Positions 46,637 through 59,047 of a stretch of DNA of 64,000 nt are shown one piece after another (positions within the stretch are counted from its first letter, which is position 1; every line of letters starts with the position of its first letter). The stretch is from Rhodocyclales bacterium (lineage in GTDB: Bacteria > Pseudomonadota > Gammaproteobacteria > Burkholderiales > Rhodocyclaceae): positions 336,694-400,693 of the forward strand of contig JACRLX010000021.1 in assembly GCA_016235165.1 (NCBI GenBank), given 5' to 3'. Made by a program: the position numbers and the translations under genes. The notes under the pieces were generated by a model that did no database searches, was not told the DNA's origin, and saw only the letters and a list, made by a program, of their open reading frames with translations.

Positions 46637-47978
46637 ATCCGCCGCGCCGCCGGCGCCGACTCTGCCCACGCTGCCCGCATTGGGAGAGGCCTTCCCCTAC
46701 TGGCTCAAGCTCGGCTTCATCAGCTTCGGCGGCCCGGCCGGGCAGATATCCATGATGCATGCCGAGCTGGTCGAGAAGCGGCGCTGGATTTCCGAGCACC
46801 GCTTCCTGCATGCGCTCAACTACTGCATGCTGCTGCCGGGGCCCGAGGCGATCCAGCTCGCCATTTACATCAGTTGGCTGATGCACGGCCTGGCCGGCGC
46901 CATCGTCGCCGGCGTGCTGTTCTTCCTGCCGGCCTTCGTGCTGCTTTCCGTGCTGGCGGCGATCTACCTCAATTTCGGCGACCTGCCGCAGGTGGCCGGC
47001 ATCTTCTACGGCATCAAGCCTGCCGTGGTGGCGGTGGTGCTGTTCGCCGCCTGGCGCATCGGCTCGCGCGCGATCCGCAACCGTTTGCTGGGCGGTATCG
47101 CCGCACTGGCCTTCGCCGGCATTTTCGCCTTCAAGATCGACTTCCCCTGGATCGTGCTCGCCGCAGCGATCCTCGGCGCCGTCGGCGGCAAGCTGGCGCC
47201 GGACAAGTTCAAGGGCGGCGGCGGCCACGGTGCCGCAGACAAGTCCTGGGGACCGGCGCTGATCGACGACCACACGCCGCCGCCGCCGCACGCCGCCTTT
47301 TCCTGGGGCAAGCTGATCCTGACCCTGACCGCCTTCGTCCTCGTCTGGGCGGCGGCGATGGCCGCCGCCAGGGGCTCGGAAACGCTGTGGGAGATGGGCG
47401 AATTCTTCAGTGGCGCCGCCTTCCTCACCATCGGCGGCGCCTATGCCGTGCTGCCCTATGTCTACCAGGGCGCGGTCGAACATTTCGGCTGGCTCACCGG
47501 GCCGCAGATGATCGACGGCCTGGCGCTGGGCGAGACCACGCCGGGACCGCTGATCATGGTCGTCACCTGGGTCGGCTACATCGGCGGCGTGACCAAGGCG
47601 GTATTCGCCGACCCGGTGGCGGCGGGCTGGGCCGGCGCCGCGGCGGCGACCTTCTTCACCCTGCTGCCGAGCTTCATGTTCATCGTCGTCGGCGCGCCGC
47701 TGGTCGAGGCCACGCGCGGCGAGCTGAAATTCACCGCGCCGCTGACCGGCATCACCGCCGCCGTGGTCGGCGTGATCCTCAACCTCGCCGTGTTCTTCGC
47801 CTGGCATACCTTCTGGCCCAAGGCAACCGAGACCGCGCCCTTCTCCGGCCCTTTCGAATGGTTGCCGGTGGCGGTCGCCATCGCCGCCTTCCTCGCGCTG
47901 GGGAAGTACAAGCAGGACATCATCCGCGTAATCGCCGCCTGCGCGCTGCTCGGTCTGGCGCTTTCCTTTGTGAGGTAA
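46629..47978 (+). CDS. chrA: Chromate transporter ChrA (two-domain)
   Basis: This 449-residue CHR-family membrane protein extrudes chromate. Each half carries the family signature: FGGPAGQISMMHAELVEKRRWI near the N-terminus and IGGAYAVLPYVYQGAV in the second half, with LPGPEAIQLAIYISW and TPGPLIMVVTWVGYIGG also duplicated. The total length is as expected for long-chain ChrA. A strong GGAG ribosome site lies inside the end of chrB. Confidence 0.94.
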   Translation: MNESAAPPAPTLPTLPALGEAFPYWLKLGFISFGGPAGQISMMHAELVEKRRWISEHRFLHALNYCMLLPGPEAIQLAIYISWLMHGLAGAIVAGVLFFLPAFVLLSVLAAIYLNFGDLPQVAGIFYGIKPAVVAVVLFAAWRIGSRAIRNRLLGGIAALAFAGIFAFKIDFPWIVLAAAILGAVGGKLAPDKFKGGGGHGAADKSWGPALIDDHTPPPPHAAFSWGKLILTLTAFVLVWAAAMAAARGSETLWEMGEFFSGAAFLTIGGAYAVLPYVYQGAVEHFGWLTGPQMIDGLALGETTPGPLIMVVTWVGYIGGVTKAVFADPVAAGWAGAAAATFFTLLPSFMFIVVGAPLVEATRGELKFTAPLTGITAAVVGVILNLAVFFAWHTFWPKATETAPFSGPFEWLPVAVAIAAFLALGKYKQDIIRVIAACALLGLALSFVR

Positions 47979-47985
47979 CCGGAGA

Positions 47986-48441
47986 ATGAAATGGATCACC
48001 CGCGAGCGCCCCAAGATCGACCGCATCGCCTGCCCCTGGCTGGTGGCGCGCTTCGTCGATGAATCGCCCGAGTTCCTCTACGTGCCCGGCGGCGATGTCA
48101 TGCGCGTTGCGGCCGAGACCGGCGCGATCCCCTACGATGTGCCGAACGTCGAGCTCGGCCACCACGGCGACAAGTGCAGCTTCGATGCCTTCATCGACAA
48201 ATATCGGCTCGACGATGCAGCCCTGCACGAGCTGGCGCTGATCGTGCGCGCCGCCGACTGCGATGCCCACCACCTGGCGAAGGAGGCGGCCGGCCTGCTC
48301 GCCATCTCGAAAGGGCTGTCGCTCAACTTCGCCGACGACCACGAGATGCTGAAGCACGGCATGGTGATCTACGATGCGCTGTATGCCTGGTGCGCCGATA
48401 CTCCGTTGAAGAAGGTCGCCCGGCTGCTGGGATTGAAGTGA
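47986..48441 (+). CDS. ChrB C-terminal-domain-like chromate resistance protein
   Basis: This 151-residue protein (MKWITRERPKIDRIACPWLVARFVD) is homologous to the C-terminal half of ChrB, repeating the pattern of a basic start, W-L-[IV]-x-R-F and an FL[WY] strand seen in the chrB product. Conserved His/Cys residues (LGHHGDKCSFD, ADCDAHH) may bind metal. It is encoded 7 bp after chrA. The separate copy suggests that the ChrB-C domain has an independent function. Its stop overlaps the GTG of the MFS gene. Confidence 0.8.
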   Translation: MKWITRERPKIDRIACPWLVARFVDESPEFLYVPGGDVMRVAAETGAIPYDVPNVELGHHGDKCSFDAFIDKYRLDDAALHELALIVRAADCDAHHLAKEAAGLLAISKGLSLNFADDHEMLKHGMVIYDALYAWCADTPLKKVARLLGLK

Positions 48442-49652
48442 TCCTACCCCCCGGCGCCGCGGCCGAGGCGCGCCTGCTGCTTGCCGGCCGCGCGCTGCGA
48501 GCCTTCTGCGACGGCTATGTCGCCATCCTGCTGCCCGCCTACCTGCTGGCGCTGGGCCTGGGCGAGTGGGAAGTCGGCGTGCTCGGCACGGCGACGCTGC
48601 TCGGTTCGGCGCTGCTGACCTTGGCCCTTGGCCGCTGGGGCCACTATTGCGACGCCGGCCGGCTGCTGCTGGCCGCCGCCGCGCTGATGACGGCCACCGG
48701 CCTGCTGCTGGCCGGCCTGTCGGATTTCTGGCCGCTGCTGCTGGTCGCCTTCGTCGGCACCATGAACCCCGGCTCGGGCGATGTCAGCGTCTTTCTGCCG
48801 CTGGAGCAGGCACGCCTCGCGGCTTCGACCGGGGGCGAGGCGCGCACAGCGTTGTTCGCGCGTTACACCTTCATCGGCGCCTTGTGCGCGGCGCTGGGTG
48901 CCCTGGCCAGCGGACTGCCCGAGCTGGCGGCGACGGGCGCCGGCCTTGACCGCCTGGCCGCGCTGCGCCTGATGTTCGCCGCCTACGGGCTGGTCGGGAT
49001 GCTGGTTTTCCTGCTCTACCGCCGGCTGCCGGCGCAGGGCCAGCAGGCGCAGGAGACAAAGCCGGCGCCGCTGGGCGCGTCCAAACCCATCGTCATCCGG
49101 CTGGCGGCGCTGTTCGCGCTCGATGCCTTCGCCGGCGGGCTGGTGCTCAATTCGCTGCTGGCGCTTTGGCTGTTCCAGCGCTTCGGCCTCTCGCTCGCCG
49201 CTGCCGGCGCCTTCTTCTTCTGGGCGGGGCTGTTGACCGCGGCCTCGCAGCTCGCGGCGCCCTTGGTCGCGCGGCGCTTCGGCCTGCTCAACACCATGGT
49301 GTTCACCCACATCCCGGCCAACCTGGCGCTGATCGCCGCGGCGCTGGCGCCGACTCTCGACGCGGCGCTGGCCCTGCTGCTGCTGCGCGCGCTGCTGTCG
49401 CAGATGGACGTGCCGACGCGCGCCGCCTTCGTCATGGCCGTGGTGACGCCGCCCGAACGCGCCGCCGCGGCCAGTTTCACTGCCGTACCGCGCAGCCTGG
49501 CCGGAGCGGCGAGCCCGGCGCTGGGCGGCGCGCTGTTCGCCGCCGGCTGGCTGGCGGCACCGCTGGTGGCCTGCGGCCTGCTCAAGATCGCCTACGACCT
49601 GGCGCTCTGGCGCGCCTTTCGCGCCGTCGGCGCGCCGGCCTCTCAGGACTGA
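48438..49652 (+). CDS. MFS transporter
   Basis: This is a 404-residue, 12-helix major facilitator superfamily protein (opening GRALRAFCDGYVAILLPAYLLALGLGEWEVG, second half starting KPIVIRLAALFALDAFAGGLVL). The GTG start overlaps the upstream stop (GTGA). MFS genes of this kind accompany some chromate-resistance clusters; the substrate is unknown. Its last codons overlap the end of the convergent dmeF gene by 10 bp. Confidence 0.85.
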   Translation: MILPPGAAAEARLLLAGRALRAFCDGYVAILLPAYLLALGLGEWEVGVLGTATLLGSALLTLALGRWGHYCDAGRLLLAAAALMTATGLLLAGLSDFWPLLLVAFVGTMNPGSGDVSVFLPLEQARLAASTGGEARTALFARYTFIGALCAALGALASGLPELAATGAGLDRLAALRLMFAAYGLVGMLVFLLYRRLPAQGQQAQETKPAPLGASKPIVIRLAALFALDAFAGGLVLNSLLALWLFQRFGLSLAAAGAFFFWAGLLTAASQLAAPLVARRFGLLNTMVFTHIPANLALIAAALAPTLDAALALLLLRALLSQMDVPTRAAFVMAVVTPPERAAAASFTAVPRSLAGAASPALGGALFAAGWLAAPLVACGLLKIAYDLALWRAFRAVGAPASQD

Positions 49653-50605
49653 TCCGCAAACTGGATTTCGATGGTGCTGTGGGCGATCTCTTCATGGATC
49701 GCCAGGCGCTGGCGCAGGCCGGCCGGCGTCAGCGTCACGTCGCGTGTCAGCACGCTCAGGGCGCAGGCGTAGGAGGTCTTGCCGACACGCCAGACATGCA
49801 GGTCGGTGATGCGCGTATCTTCGCTTTCGACGACTTCGCGGATTTCGCCGACCAGCGGATGGTCCATTTCGCGGTCGAGCAACACCTTGCCGGTTTCCGC
49901 CAGCATGCCTCTGGCCCAGCGCGCAACGAGGACGGCGCCGACGATGCCCATCGCCGGATCGAGCCAGGCCCAGCCATAGAGCCAGCCGCCGGCCAGGGCG
50001 ACGATGGCCAGCACCGAGGTGGCGGCATCGGCGATGACATGCAGGTAGGCCGAGCGCAGGTTGAGGTCGCCGCCGTGATCGTGGTGGTGATGGTGGTGGT
50101 CGTGATGCCGATGGTCATGCCCGTGCTGCGCATGGGCGTGGCCGTGCTTGTGCGAGCGGCCGAGGATCCAGGCGCAGAGGAGGTTGACTGCCAGCCCGGC
50201 GACAGCCACCGCGATGGCCTCGCGGTAGTGGATGGGCTGCGGCGCCACCAGGCGCTCGACCGAGCCGGCCACCATTGCTACGGCAACCACCAGCAGCAGC
50301 ACCGCGCTGGCGAAGCCGCCGAGTACCTCGATCTTCCATGTGCCGAAGGCGAAGCGCGGGTCGCCGGCATGGCGCCGCGCCGCCGCGTAGGCGAAGGCCG
50401 CCAGGCCGATCGCCAGCGCGTGCGAGCTCATGTGCCAGCCGTCGGCCAGCAGCGCCATCGAATTGAACCACCAGCCGGCGAGAATCTCGATCGCCATCGC
50501 AGCCAGCGTGATCCACATCACCCGACGCGTGCCGCGCTCGGCGGCCGGGTTGCCGGCGTCGAAGACGTGCGAGTGCGTGAGCTTGGGCGTGGCGTGCGCT
50601 GTCAT
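49643..50605 (-). CDS. dmeF: CDF-family Co(II)/Ni(II) efflux transporter DmeF
   Basis: This 320-residue CDF antiporter has six membrane helices. NSMALLADGWHMSSHALAIGL carries the helix-2 metal site, and AYLHVIADAATSVLAIVAL the helix-5 site. Between helices 4 and 5 is a cytosolic His loop (HHDHHHHHHDH). A C-terminal dimer domain starts at LLDREMDHPLVGEI. The opening THSHVFDAGNPAAERGTRRVMW is characteristic of DmeF. It extends the metal-resistance region on the opposite strand. No DmeR-like regulator adjoins it. Confidence 0.9.
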   Translation of the reverse strand: MTAHATPKLTHSHVFDAGNPAAERGTRRVMWITLAAMAIEILAGWWFNSMALLADGWHMSSHALAIGLAAFAYAAARRHAGDPRFAFGTWKIEVLGGFASAVLLLVVAVAMVAGSVERLVAPQPIHYREAIAVAVAGLAVNLLCAWILGRSHKHGHAHAQHGHDHRHHDHHHHHHDHGGDLNLRSAYLHVIADAATSVLAIVALAGGWLYGWAWLDPAMGIVGAVLVARWARGMLAETGKVLLDREMDHPLVGEIREVVESEDTRITDLHVWRVGKTSYACALSVLTRDVTLTPAGLRQRLAIHEEIAHSTIEIQFADQS

Positions 50606-50704
50606 TGGGCAGGGCGAACGATGGCGATGCCGCGAGTTTAGCGACAGGGATGACGGGCGGCGGCAAATATCGCCCTGCCGCCAGCGCCGTCCCAAAGGGA
50701 TACC

Positions 50705-50725
50705 GTCTCCGGCGCGGCCGGAGAC
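50705..50725. terminator. Hairpin behind pccA (probable terminator)
   Basis: GTCTCCGGC and GCCGGAGAC form a perfect 9-bp stem with a 3-nt loop, 8 bp downstream of the pccA stop on the minus strand. A T-run lies on the plus-strand side only. It probably ends the mcm-meaB-pccB-pccA transcript before dmeF. Confidence 0.5.
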
Positions 50726-50733
50726 ATAACTTT

Positions 50734-52722
50734 TTACTTGAAGCCGATGATCTGCTGATCCACCGAAAGGCTCTCGCCCGCCTGGGCGAGCAGTTTGTCC
50801 ACCACGCAGTCGCGCTCGGCTTTCAGCACATTCTCCATTTTCATGGCCTCGATCTTGGCCAGCACTTCGCCGGCCTTGACCTCCTGGCCAACCCTGACCG
50901 CCACCTGGGTCAGCAGGCCGGGCATCGGCGAAAGGAGGAACTTGCTGGTGTCGGGCGCCGCCTTGACCGGCATCAGCGCCAGCAGGTCTGCGGCGCGCGC
51001 GCTCATCACCTGCACATCGGCTTGCAGGCCCCAATGGAACAGGCGGTACACCGAGCCGCGACGCTCGACCTGCATGCAGATCGGCTGGCCGTTGAGCGTG
51101 CCGCGATAAAGGATGTCGCCGAACTGCCAGTTGGAGCGGATCGCATAGCTGCCGCCGGCCAGCTCGATGTCCCAGCCGCCTTCGGCCGGGCGGATGCTGG
51201 CCGGATGGCGCGCGCCGTTGTAGAGCACCACGTAGTCCGCTACCGGCCTGTACTCGTGGCCCGGCATCTGCCCGGTGATGGTGGCGTTGCGCGCCAGATA
51301 TTGGCGGTGGATCGCGGCAGCGGTGGCGACCAGCATCAGCGGGTCGTCGTGCGGCACGTCGGCGGCGTTGAAGCCCTTGGGATACTGGTCGGCGATCAGG
51401 CCGGTGTTGAAGTTGCCCGAAGTGAAGCGCGGATGCTGCATCAGCGCGGCCTGGAAGGAAATGTTGCTGGCCACGCCGCGTATGACGAACTCGTTGAGCG
51501 CATCGCGCATGCGGGCGATGGCCTGGTCGCGCGAGGCCGCGTGCACGATCAGCTTGGCGATCATCGAGTCATAGAACATCGAGATCTCGCCGCCCTCATA
51601 GACGCCGGTGTCCACGCGCACGCCATTTTCCGCAGGCGGCGGCACGTACTTCACCAGGCGCCCGGTGGAAGGCAGGAAGCCGCGGAAGGGGTCTTCCGCA
51701 TTGATGCGGCATTCCATGGCCCAGCCATTGATCTTCAGGTCTTCCTGCCTGAACGCCAGCTTCTCGCCGGCGGCGACGCGGATCATCTGCTCGACGAGGT
51801 CGAGGCCGGTGATCAGTTCCGTCACCGGGTGCTCGACCTGCAGGCGCGTGTTCATTTCCAGGAAGTAGAAGCTCTTGTCCTTGCCGCCGACGACGAATTC
51901 CACCGTGCCGGCCGACTGGTACTTGACCGCGCGGGCCAGGGCCACCGCCTGCTCGCCCATGGCCTTGCGCGTGGCGGCATCGAGGAAGGGGCTGGGCGCC
52001 TCCTCGATCACCTTCTGGTGGCGGCGCTGAATCGAGCATTCGCGTTCGTGCAGGTAGAGCGTGTTGCCGTGGGCGTCGCCCAGCACCTGGATCTCGATGT
52101 GGCGCGGTTCCTCGACATACTTCTCGATGAACACGCGGTCATCGCCGAAGGCATTCTTGGCTTCGGTCTTGCACGACGCAAATCCTTCGTGTGCCTCCTG
52201 GTCGTTGAAGGCCACGCGCAAGCCCTTGCCGCCACCGCCCGCCGAGGCCTTGATCATCACCGGGTAGCCGATGCCCCTGGCGATTTCGACCGCCTGCTCC
52301 GGAGTATCGATGGCGTCGTTGTAGCCGGGAATGACATTGACCTTGGCCTGCAGGGCCAGCTTCTTCGACGCGATCTTGTCGCCCATCTGCTCGACCGAGT
52401 AATGCTTGGGACCGATGAATATGATCCCTTCCTCCTCCAGCCGGCGCGAGAACGTGGCGTTCTCGGAGAGGAAGCCGTAGCCCGGATGCACGGCTTCGGC
52501 GCCAGTCTGTTTGCAGGCGGCGATGATCTTGTCCATCGACAGGTAGGATTCCTTGGACGGCGGCGGCCCGATGCAGACCGACTCGTCGGCCATGGTCACG
52601 TGCATCGCGTCCTTGTCCGCCTCGGAGTACACGGCGACGGTCTTGATGCCCATCTTGCGGGCGGTCTTGATCACGCGGCAGGCGATCTCGCCGCGGTTGG
52701 CAATGAGTATTTTCTTGAACAT
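50734..52722 (-). CDS. pccA: Propionyl-CoA carboxylase alpha subunit (biotin carboxylase/BCCP)
   Basis: This is a 662-residue biotin-dependent carboxylase subunit. An N-terminal biotin carboxylase (FKKILIANRGEIACRVIKTAR, KASAGGGGKGLR ATP loop, FLEMNTRLQVEHPVTE) is followed by a linker domain and a C-terminal biotinyl domain with AMKM, biotin on Lys628. With pccB it makes methylmalonyl-CoA from propionyl-CoA. Acetyl-CoA or other acyl-CoA use is possible, but the mcm and meaB neighbours favour propionyl-CoA. Confidence 0.92.
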   Translation of the reverse strand: MFKKILIANRGEIACRVIKTARKMGIKTVAVYSEADKDAMHVTMADESVCIGPPPSKESYLSMDKIIAACKQTGAEAVHPGYGFLSENATFSRRLEEEGIIFIGPKHYSVEQMGDKIASKKLALQAKVNVIPGYNDAIDTPEQAVEIARGIGYPVMIKASAGGGGKGLRVAFNDQEAHEGFASCKTEAKNAFGDDRVFIEKYVEEPRHIEIQVLGDAHGNTLYLHERECSIQRRHQKVIEEAPSPFLDAATRKAMGEQAVALARAVKYQSAGTVEFVVGGKDKSFYFLEMNTRLQVEHPVTELITGLDLVEQMIRVAAGEKLAFRQEDLKINGWAMECRINAEDPFRGFLPSTGRLVKYVPPPAENGVRVDTGVYEGGEISMFYDSMIAKLIVHAASRDQAIARMRDALNEFVIRGVASNISFQAALMQHPRFTSGNFNTGLIADQYPKGFNAADVPHDDPLMLVATAAAIHRQYLARNATITGQMPGHEYRPVADYVVLYNGARHPASIRPAEGGWDIELAGGSYAIRSNWQFGDILYRGTLNGQPICMQVERRGSVYRLFHWGLQADVQVMSARAADLLALMPVKAAPDTSKFLLSPMPGLLTQVAVRVGQEVKAGEVLAKIEAMKMENVLKAERDCVVDKLLAQAGESLSVDQQIIGFK

Positions 52723-52738
52723 TTTCTAGAACCTTTCA

Positions 52739-52813
52739 CCACAGAGACACAGAGGCACGGAGAAGATCCAGAACACTGCCTTTGCAGTTCTCTGTGTCTC
52801 TGTGCCTCTGTGG
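52739..52813. repeat. Inverted repeat of the CCACAGAGACACAGAG type
   Basis: The arms at 52739-52764 and 52788-52813 are 26 nt each and pair at 23 positions around a 23-nt loop. The sequence CCACAGAGACACAGAGGCAC is a widely dispersed bacterial repeat type whose false translations read ETQRHRE or LCLCVSVV (general experience). It fills the spacer between pccB and pccA and would form a strong hairpin in the shared transcript. Confidence 0.8.
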
Positions 52814-52823
52814 TTAATGGTTT

Positions 52824-54359
<1,536 letters not shown>

Positions 54360-54386
54360 GGTGGTGTGCCTCCTTGAATCCGGTGT

Positions 54387-55391
54387 TCAGAAAAATCGGT
54401 TGAGCATGGCCAGCAGGCGGTGGGCTGCCGCTGACGGAGTGACGCTGCCGGCCTCGACCGCGCGCGCCAATTCCGGCAGCGCGGCCTTGATGCCGGCGTG
54501 CTCGCGGAAGCGCACATGCAGGCCATCCTCGATCTGCTGCCACATCCAGGCCAGCGCCTGGTGCCGGCGCCGCGCGGCGAAGTCGCCGCTGGCGGTGAGC
54601 GTTGCGCGGTAGGACTCGATCGTGGTCCAGAAGGCTTCGATGCCTTCCTTTTTCGCCGCCGAAAGCGTCAGCACCGGCGGCTTCCAGGCCAGCGTGGTCG
54701 AACGCAGCATGCCCAGCGCCAGTCGCATCTGGCTAGCCGCCGCCTGAGCCGCGGCCGGGTCGAGGTCGGCCTTGTTGAACACCACCAGGTCGGCCAGCTC
54801 CATGATGCCCTTCTTGATCGCCTGCAGGTCGTCGCCGGCGTTGGGCAGTTGGAGCAGGACGAAGCAGTCGGTCATGCCGGCCACGGCGGTTTCCGACTGG
54901 CCGACGCCGACCGTCTCGACAATAACGACGTCGTAACCAGCGGCCTCGCACAACAACATGGCCTCACGCGTTTTGGCAGCGACGCCGCCCAGGCTGCCGG
55001 ACGACGGCGAAGGGCGGATGAAGGCCTCGGCGCGCTGCGAGAGCAGCTCCATGCGCGTCTTGTCGCCAAGGATGGAACCATGGGTTACCGAGGACGAGGG
55101 ATCGACCGCCAGCACCGCGAGCTTATGGCCATGCCCGATCAGGTACATGCCCAGCGCTTCGATGAAAGTCGACTTGCCAACGCCGGGCACGCCGGAGATG
55201 CCGATGCGGATGGAATTGCCGGTGTCCGGCAGCACGGCGCCGAGCACGGCCTGCGCCCGCTGCTGGTGGTCGGCGCGGGTCGATTCGACCAGCGTGATGG
55301 CCTTGGCCAGCGCGCGCCGCCGCCCGGCGATCACACCCTCGACGAGGTCGCGGTCTTCCGTCGACAAGCCCAACTCCGCGGTCGGCACCAT
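54387..55391 (-). CDS. meaB: Methylmalonyl-CoA mutase GTPase chaperone MeaB/ArgK
   Basis: This 334-residue G3E-family GTPase loads and protects the B12 cofactor of methylmalonyl-CoA mutase. It has the P-loop GVPGVGKSTFIEALG, VDPSSSVTHGSILGDKTRM, the switch VIVETVGVGQSE, and NKAD for guanine specificity. ATG at 55391 is taken; a GTG one codon earlier is also in frame. The spacer to the upstream mutase is a copy of the dispersed repeat. Confidence 0.93.
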   Translation of the reverse strand: MVPTAELGLSTEDRDLVEGVIAGRRRALAKAITLVESTRADHQQRAQAVLGAVLPDTGNSIRIGISGVPGVGKSTFIEALGMYLIGHGHKLAVLAVDPSSSVTHGSILGDKTRMELLSQRAEAFIRPSPSSGSLGGVAAKTREAMLLCEAAGYDVVIVETVGVGQSETAVAGMTDCFVLLQLPNAGDDLQAIKKGIMELADLVVFNKADLDPAAAQAAASQMRLALGMLRSTTLAWKPPVLTLSAAKKEGIEAFWTTIESYRATLTASGDFAARRRHQALAWMWQQIEDGLHVRFREHAGIKAALPELARAVEAGSVTPSAAAHRLLAMLNRFF

Positions 55392-55397
55392 CACCGT

Positions 55398-55414
55398 GTC
55401 GTCAGCGCCGACTC

Positions 55415-55417
<3 letters not shown>
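55398..55417 (+). repeat. Dispersed 20-bp stop-associated repeat, copy 4 (exact)
   Basis: GTCGTCAGCGCCGACTCTCA matches in all 20 positions. On the minus strand it begins with the TGA stop of mcm, and its ACGGTGATG extension contains the meaB start, exactly as in the hemL-sugE spacer. Confidence 0.88.
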
Positions 55418-57580
<2,163 letters not shown>

Positions 57581-57685
57581 GGTTTGTCCTTTTGGTTACG
57601 GCCGCTGCGCTTGACGCCGATGATGCCGGCCTTAGCCTGCACTGAAGCTTCGTTGTCAACGCGCTTGACTTCCTGCCGAAGACGC

Positions 57686-57715
57686 ATGATACTGCATCCA
57701 TAATTATGAATGCAA
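57686..57715 (-). promoter_or_regulatory. Candidate promoter of the mcm operon
   Basis: On the minus strand TTGCAT (57715-57710) and TATCAT (57691-57686) are 18 bp apart, about 105 bp before the mcm start. The pair brackets the palindrome that overlaps the gntR start, so the GntR protein could repress from this site. Confidence 0.4.
57693..57714. promoter_or_regulatory. Palindromic operator overlapping the gntR start codon
   Basis: A 22-bp dyad runs TGCATCCATAATTATG then AATGCA and has a single mismatched pair. Its position between divergent gntR and mcm, and the A/T-rich TGCAT-like half sites, fit FadR/VanR-type operators. The gntR ATG at 57706 lies inside it. Confidence 0.65.
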
Positions 57716-58377
57716 GAACTGCTTCGAAGATTCTGGTTCTCCCGGCGCTCTACGAACAAGTGGCGGAACGCTTGCGTCAACGCATCTTCGCCCATGAACT
57801 GCAACCCGGGGCCTGGATCGACGAACAGGCACTCGCCCTGGAGTACGGCATCAGCCGCACACCGCTGCGTGAGGCGCTCAAGGTGCTGGCCGCCGAAGGC
57901 CTGGTGGTGCTCAAGCCGCGGCGCGGCTGCTATGTCACCGAATTGTCCGAACAGGACCTCGACGAAGTTTTCCCGGTGATGGCCGTGCTCGAAGGCCAGG
58001 TTGCCGAACTTGCCGCGCGCCGTATCACCAGCGCCGACTTTGCCCGACTCGCGGCGATTCACGAGGACCTCGAAAAGCATGCGGCCGCGAGCAACGCCGA
58101 CCGCTTCTTCGAGGCCAACCAACGCTTCCACGACGCCTTGCAGGACATCGCCGGCAACCGCTACCTCGCGCAACTGATCAACGATGCGCGCAAGGTGATC
58201 AAGCTCACCCGGCGCGACTCACTGCGGCTCGAAGGCCGGCTCAAGCAGTCGTTGGCCGAGCATCGCGGCATCCTCGATGCCTTGCGCGAGCGCGACGCGG
58301 CGGCAGCGCGCGAGCGCATGCACGACCACCTGCTCTCGGGCCGCGCCGCGCTGGCGCGGCTGGCCAGCCACGGCTGA
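57706..58377 (+). CDS. GntR-family (FCD-type) transcriptional regulator
   Basis: This 223-residue regulator has an N-terminal winged helix (PALYEQVAERLRQRIFAHELQPG, ALEYGISRTPLREALKVLAAEGLV) and a C-terminal FCD ligand-binding domain with Asp/His metal-site residues (RFHDALQDIAGN, LAEHRGILDAL). It is divergent from the mcm-pcc operon, which it probably controls in response to an organic acid or acyl-CoA (inference). The start codon overlaps a palindromic operator, which suggests autoregulation. Confidence 0.9.
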   Translation: MNARTASKILVLPALYEQVAERLRQRIFAHELQPGAWIDEQALALEYGISRTPLREALKVLAAEGLVVLKPRRGCYVTELSEQDLDEVFPVMAVLEGQVAELAARRITSADFARLAAIHEDLEKHAAASNADRFFEANQRFHDALQDIAGNRYLAQLINDARKVIKLTRRDSLRLEGRLKQSLAEHRGILDALRERDAAAARERMHDHLLSGRAALARLASHG

Positions 58378-58439
58378 AGCTAGGGCGCGGCTCAAACGCC
58401 GTGCTTGCGCAGCCACTCCAGCAGACGCTTCTGGATGGG

Positions 58440-58934
58440 TCAGAACTCGATGGCATCGACGATTGCCTTGATGCCTGCCAACGCACAGCCATCATCGGCT
58501 TCGCCTGTAGGCGCGCCCGAAACGCCAATGGCTCCAAGGACGCTCCCCCCGGCTTCGATCACCTGGCCGCCGCCTGCGGCAAGCATTCTCGGCAGGTTGC
58601 GCAATCCGCTCATCGGACGCCCAGGCTGGGTCTCGGCGGCGACAACAGCTGTCGAGGTGCGAAAACTCGCCGCTGTCCAGGCCTTGTTCGAGGCAACTTC
58701 AACCGTATGGGCTCCGGCATAGCGATCGCGCAGCAAGACTTGGGTGACGCCCGATCTGTCGGTTACCGCCACCGCCACTTGAAGCCCCTGCTTGCGGCAT
58801 GCATCCTGGGCCGCGCGTGCGGCAGCAAGTGCGGTTTCCGGAGTCAGCGACCTGAACTGGAACGTGCCGTCTTGCGCAATTGAGGACGTCGCAGCGACAA
58901 CCAGTACGGGGGCTAGCCATTTTCCATATTGCAT
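58440..58934 (-). CDS. Exported GlcG/HbpS-family protein
   Basis: This 164-residue protein has a signal peptide (WLAPVLVVAATSSIAQ) and one GlcG/HbpS domain: TPETALAAARAAQDACRKQGL, VAVTDRSGVTQVLLRDRYAG, and the Gly-rich QVIEAGGSVLGAIGVSGAPTGEADDGCA ending. HbpS of Streptomyces binds haem and GlcG accompanies glycolate genes, but no such partners are here. It stands alone, convergent with gntR, with an AAGGAG site. Function is uncertain. Confidence 0.8.
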   Translation of the reverse strand: MQYGKWLAPVLVVAATSSIAQDGTFQFRSLTPETALAAARAAQDACRKQGLQVAVAVTDRSGVTQVLLRDRYAGAHTVEVASNKAWTAASFRTSTAVVAAETQPGRPMSGLRNLPRMLAAGGGQVIEAGGSVLGAIGVSGAPTGEADDGCALAGIKAIVDAIEF

Positions 58935-59047
58935 GAATTGTCTCCTTGGGTTGTGGCGACGAGAGTCGTGTTCCGGGATGCCATCCCCGTTGATGTTGAC
59001 CGGGACATAAAATACCCCGGCACGACATCTATTTCAATGAGGACACC

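Noticed and set aside
49340..49359. Copies of the dispersed motif at 49340, 46646, 30518 and in sugE near 21290
   Set aside because: Only about 15-16 of 20 bases match, and each is in Ala/Gly-rich coding sequence where GCGCCGAC words arise by codon bias.
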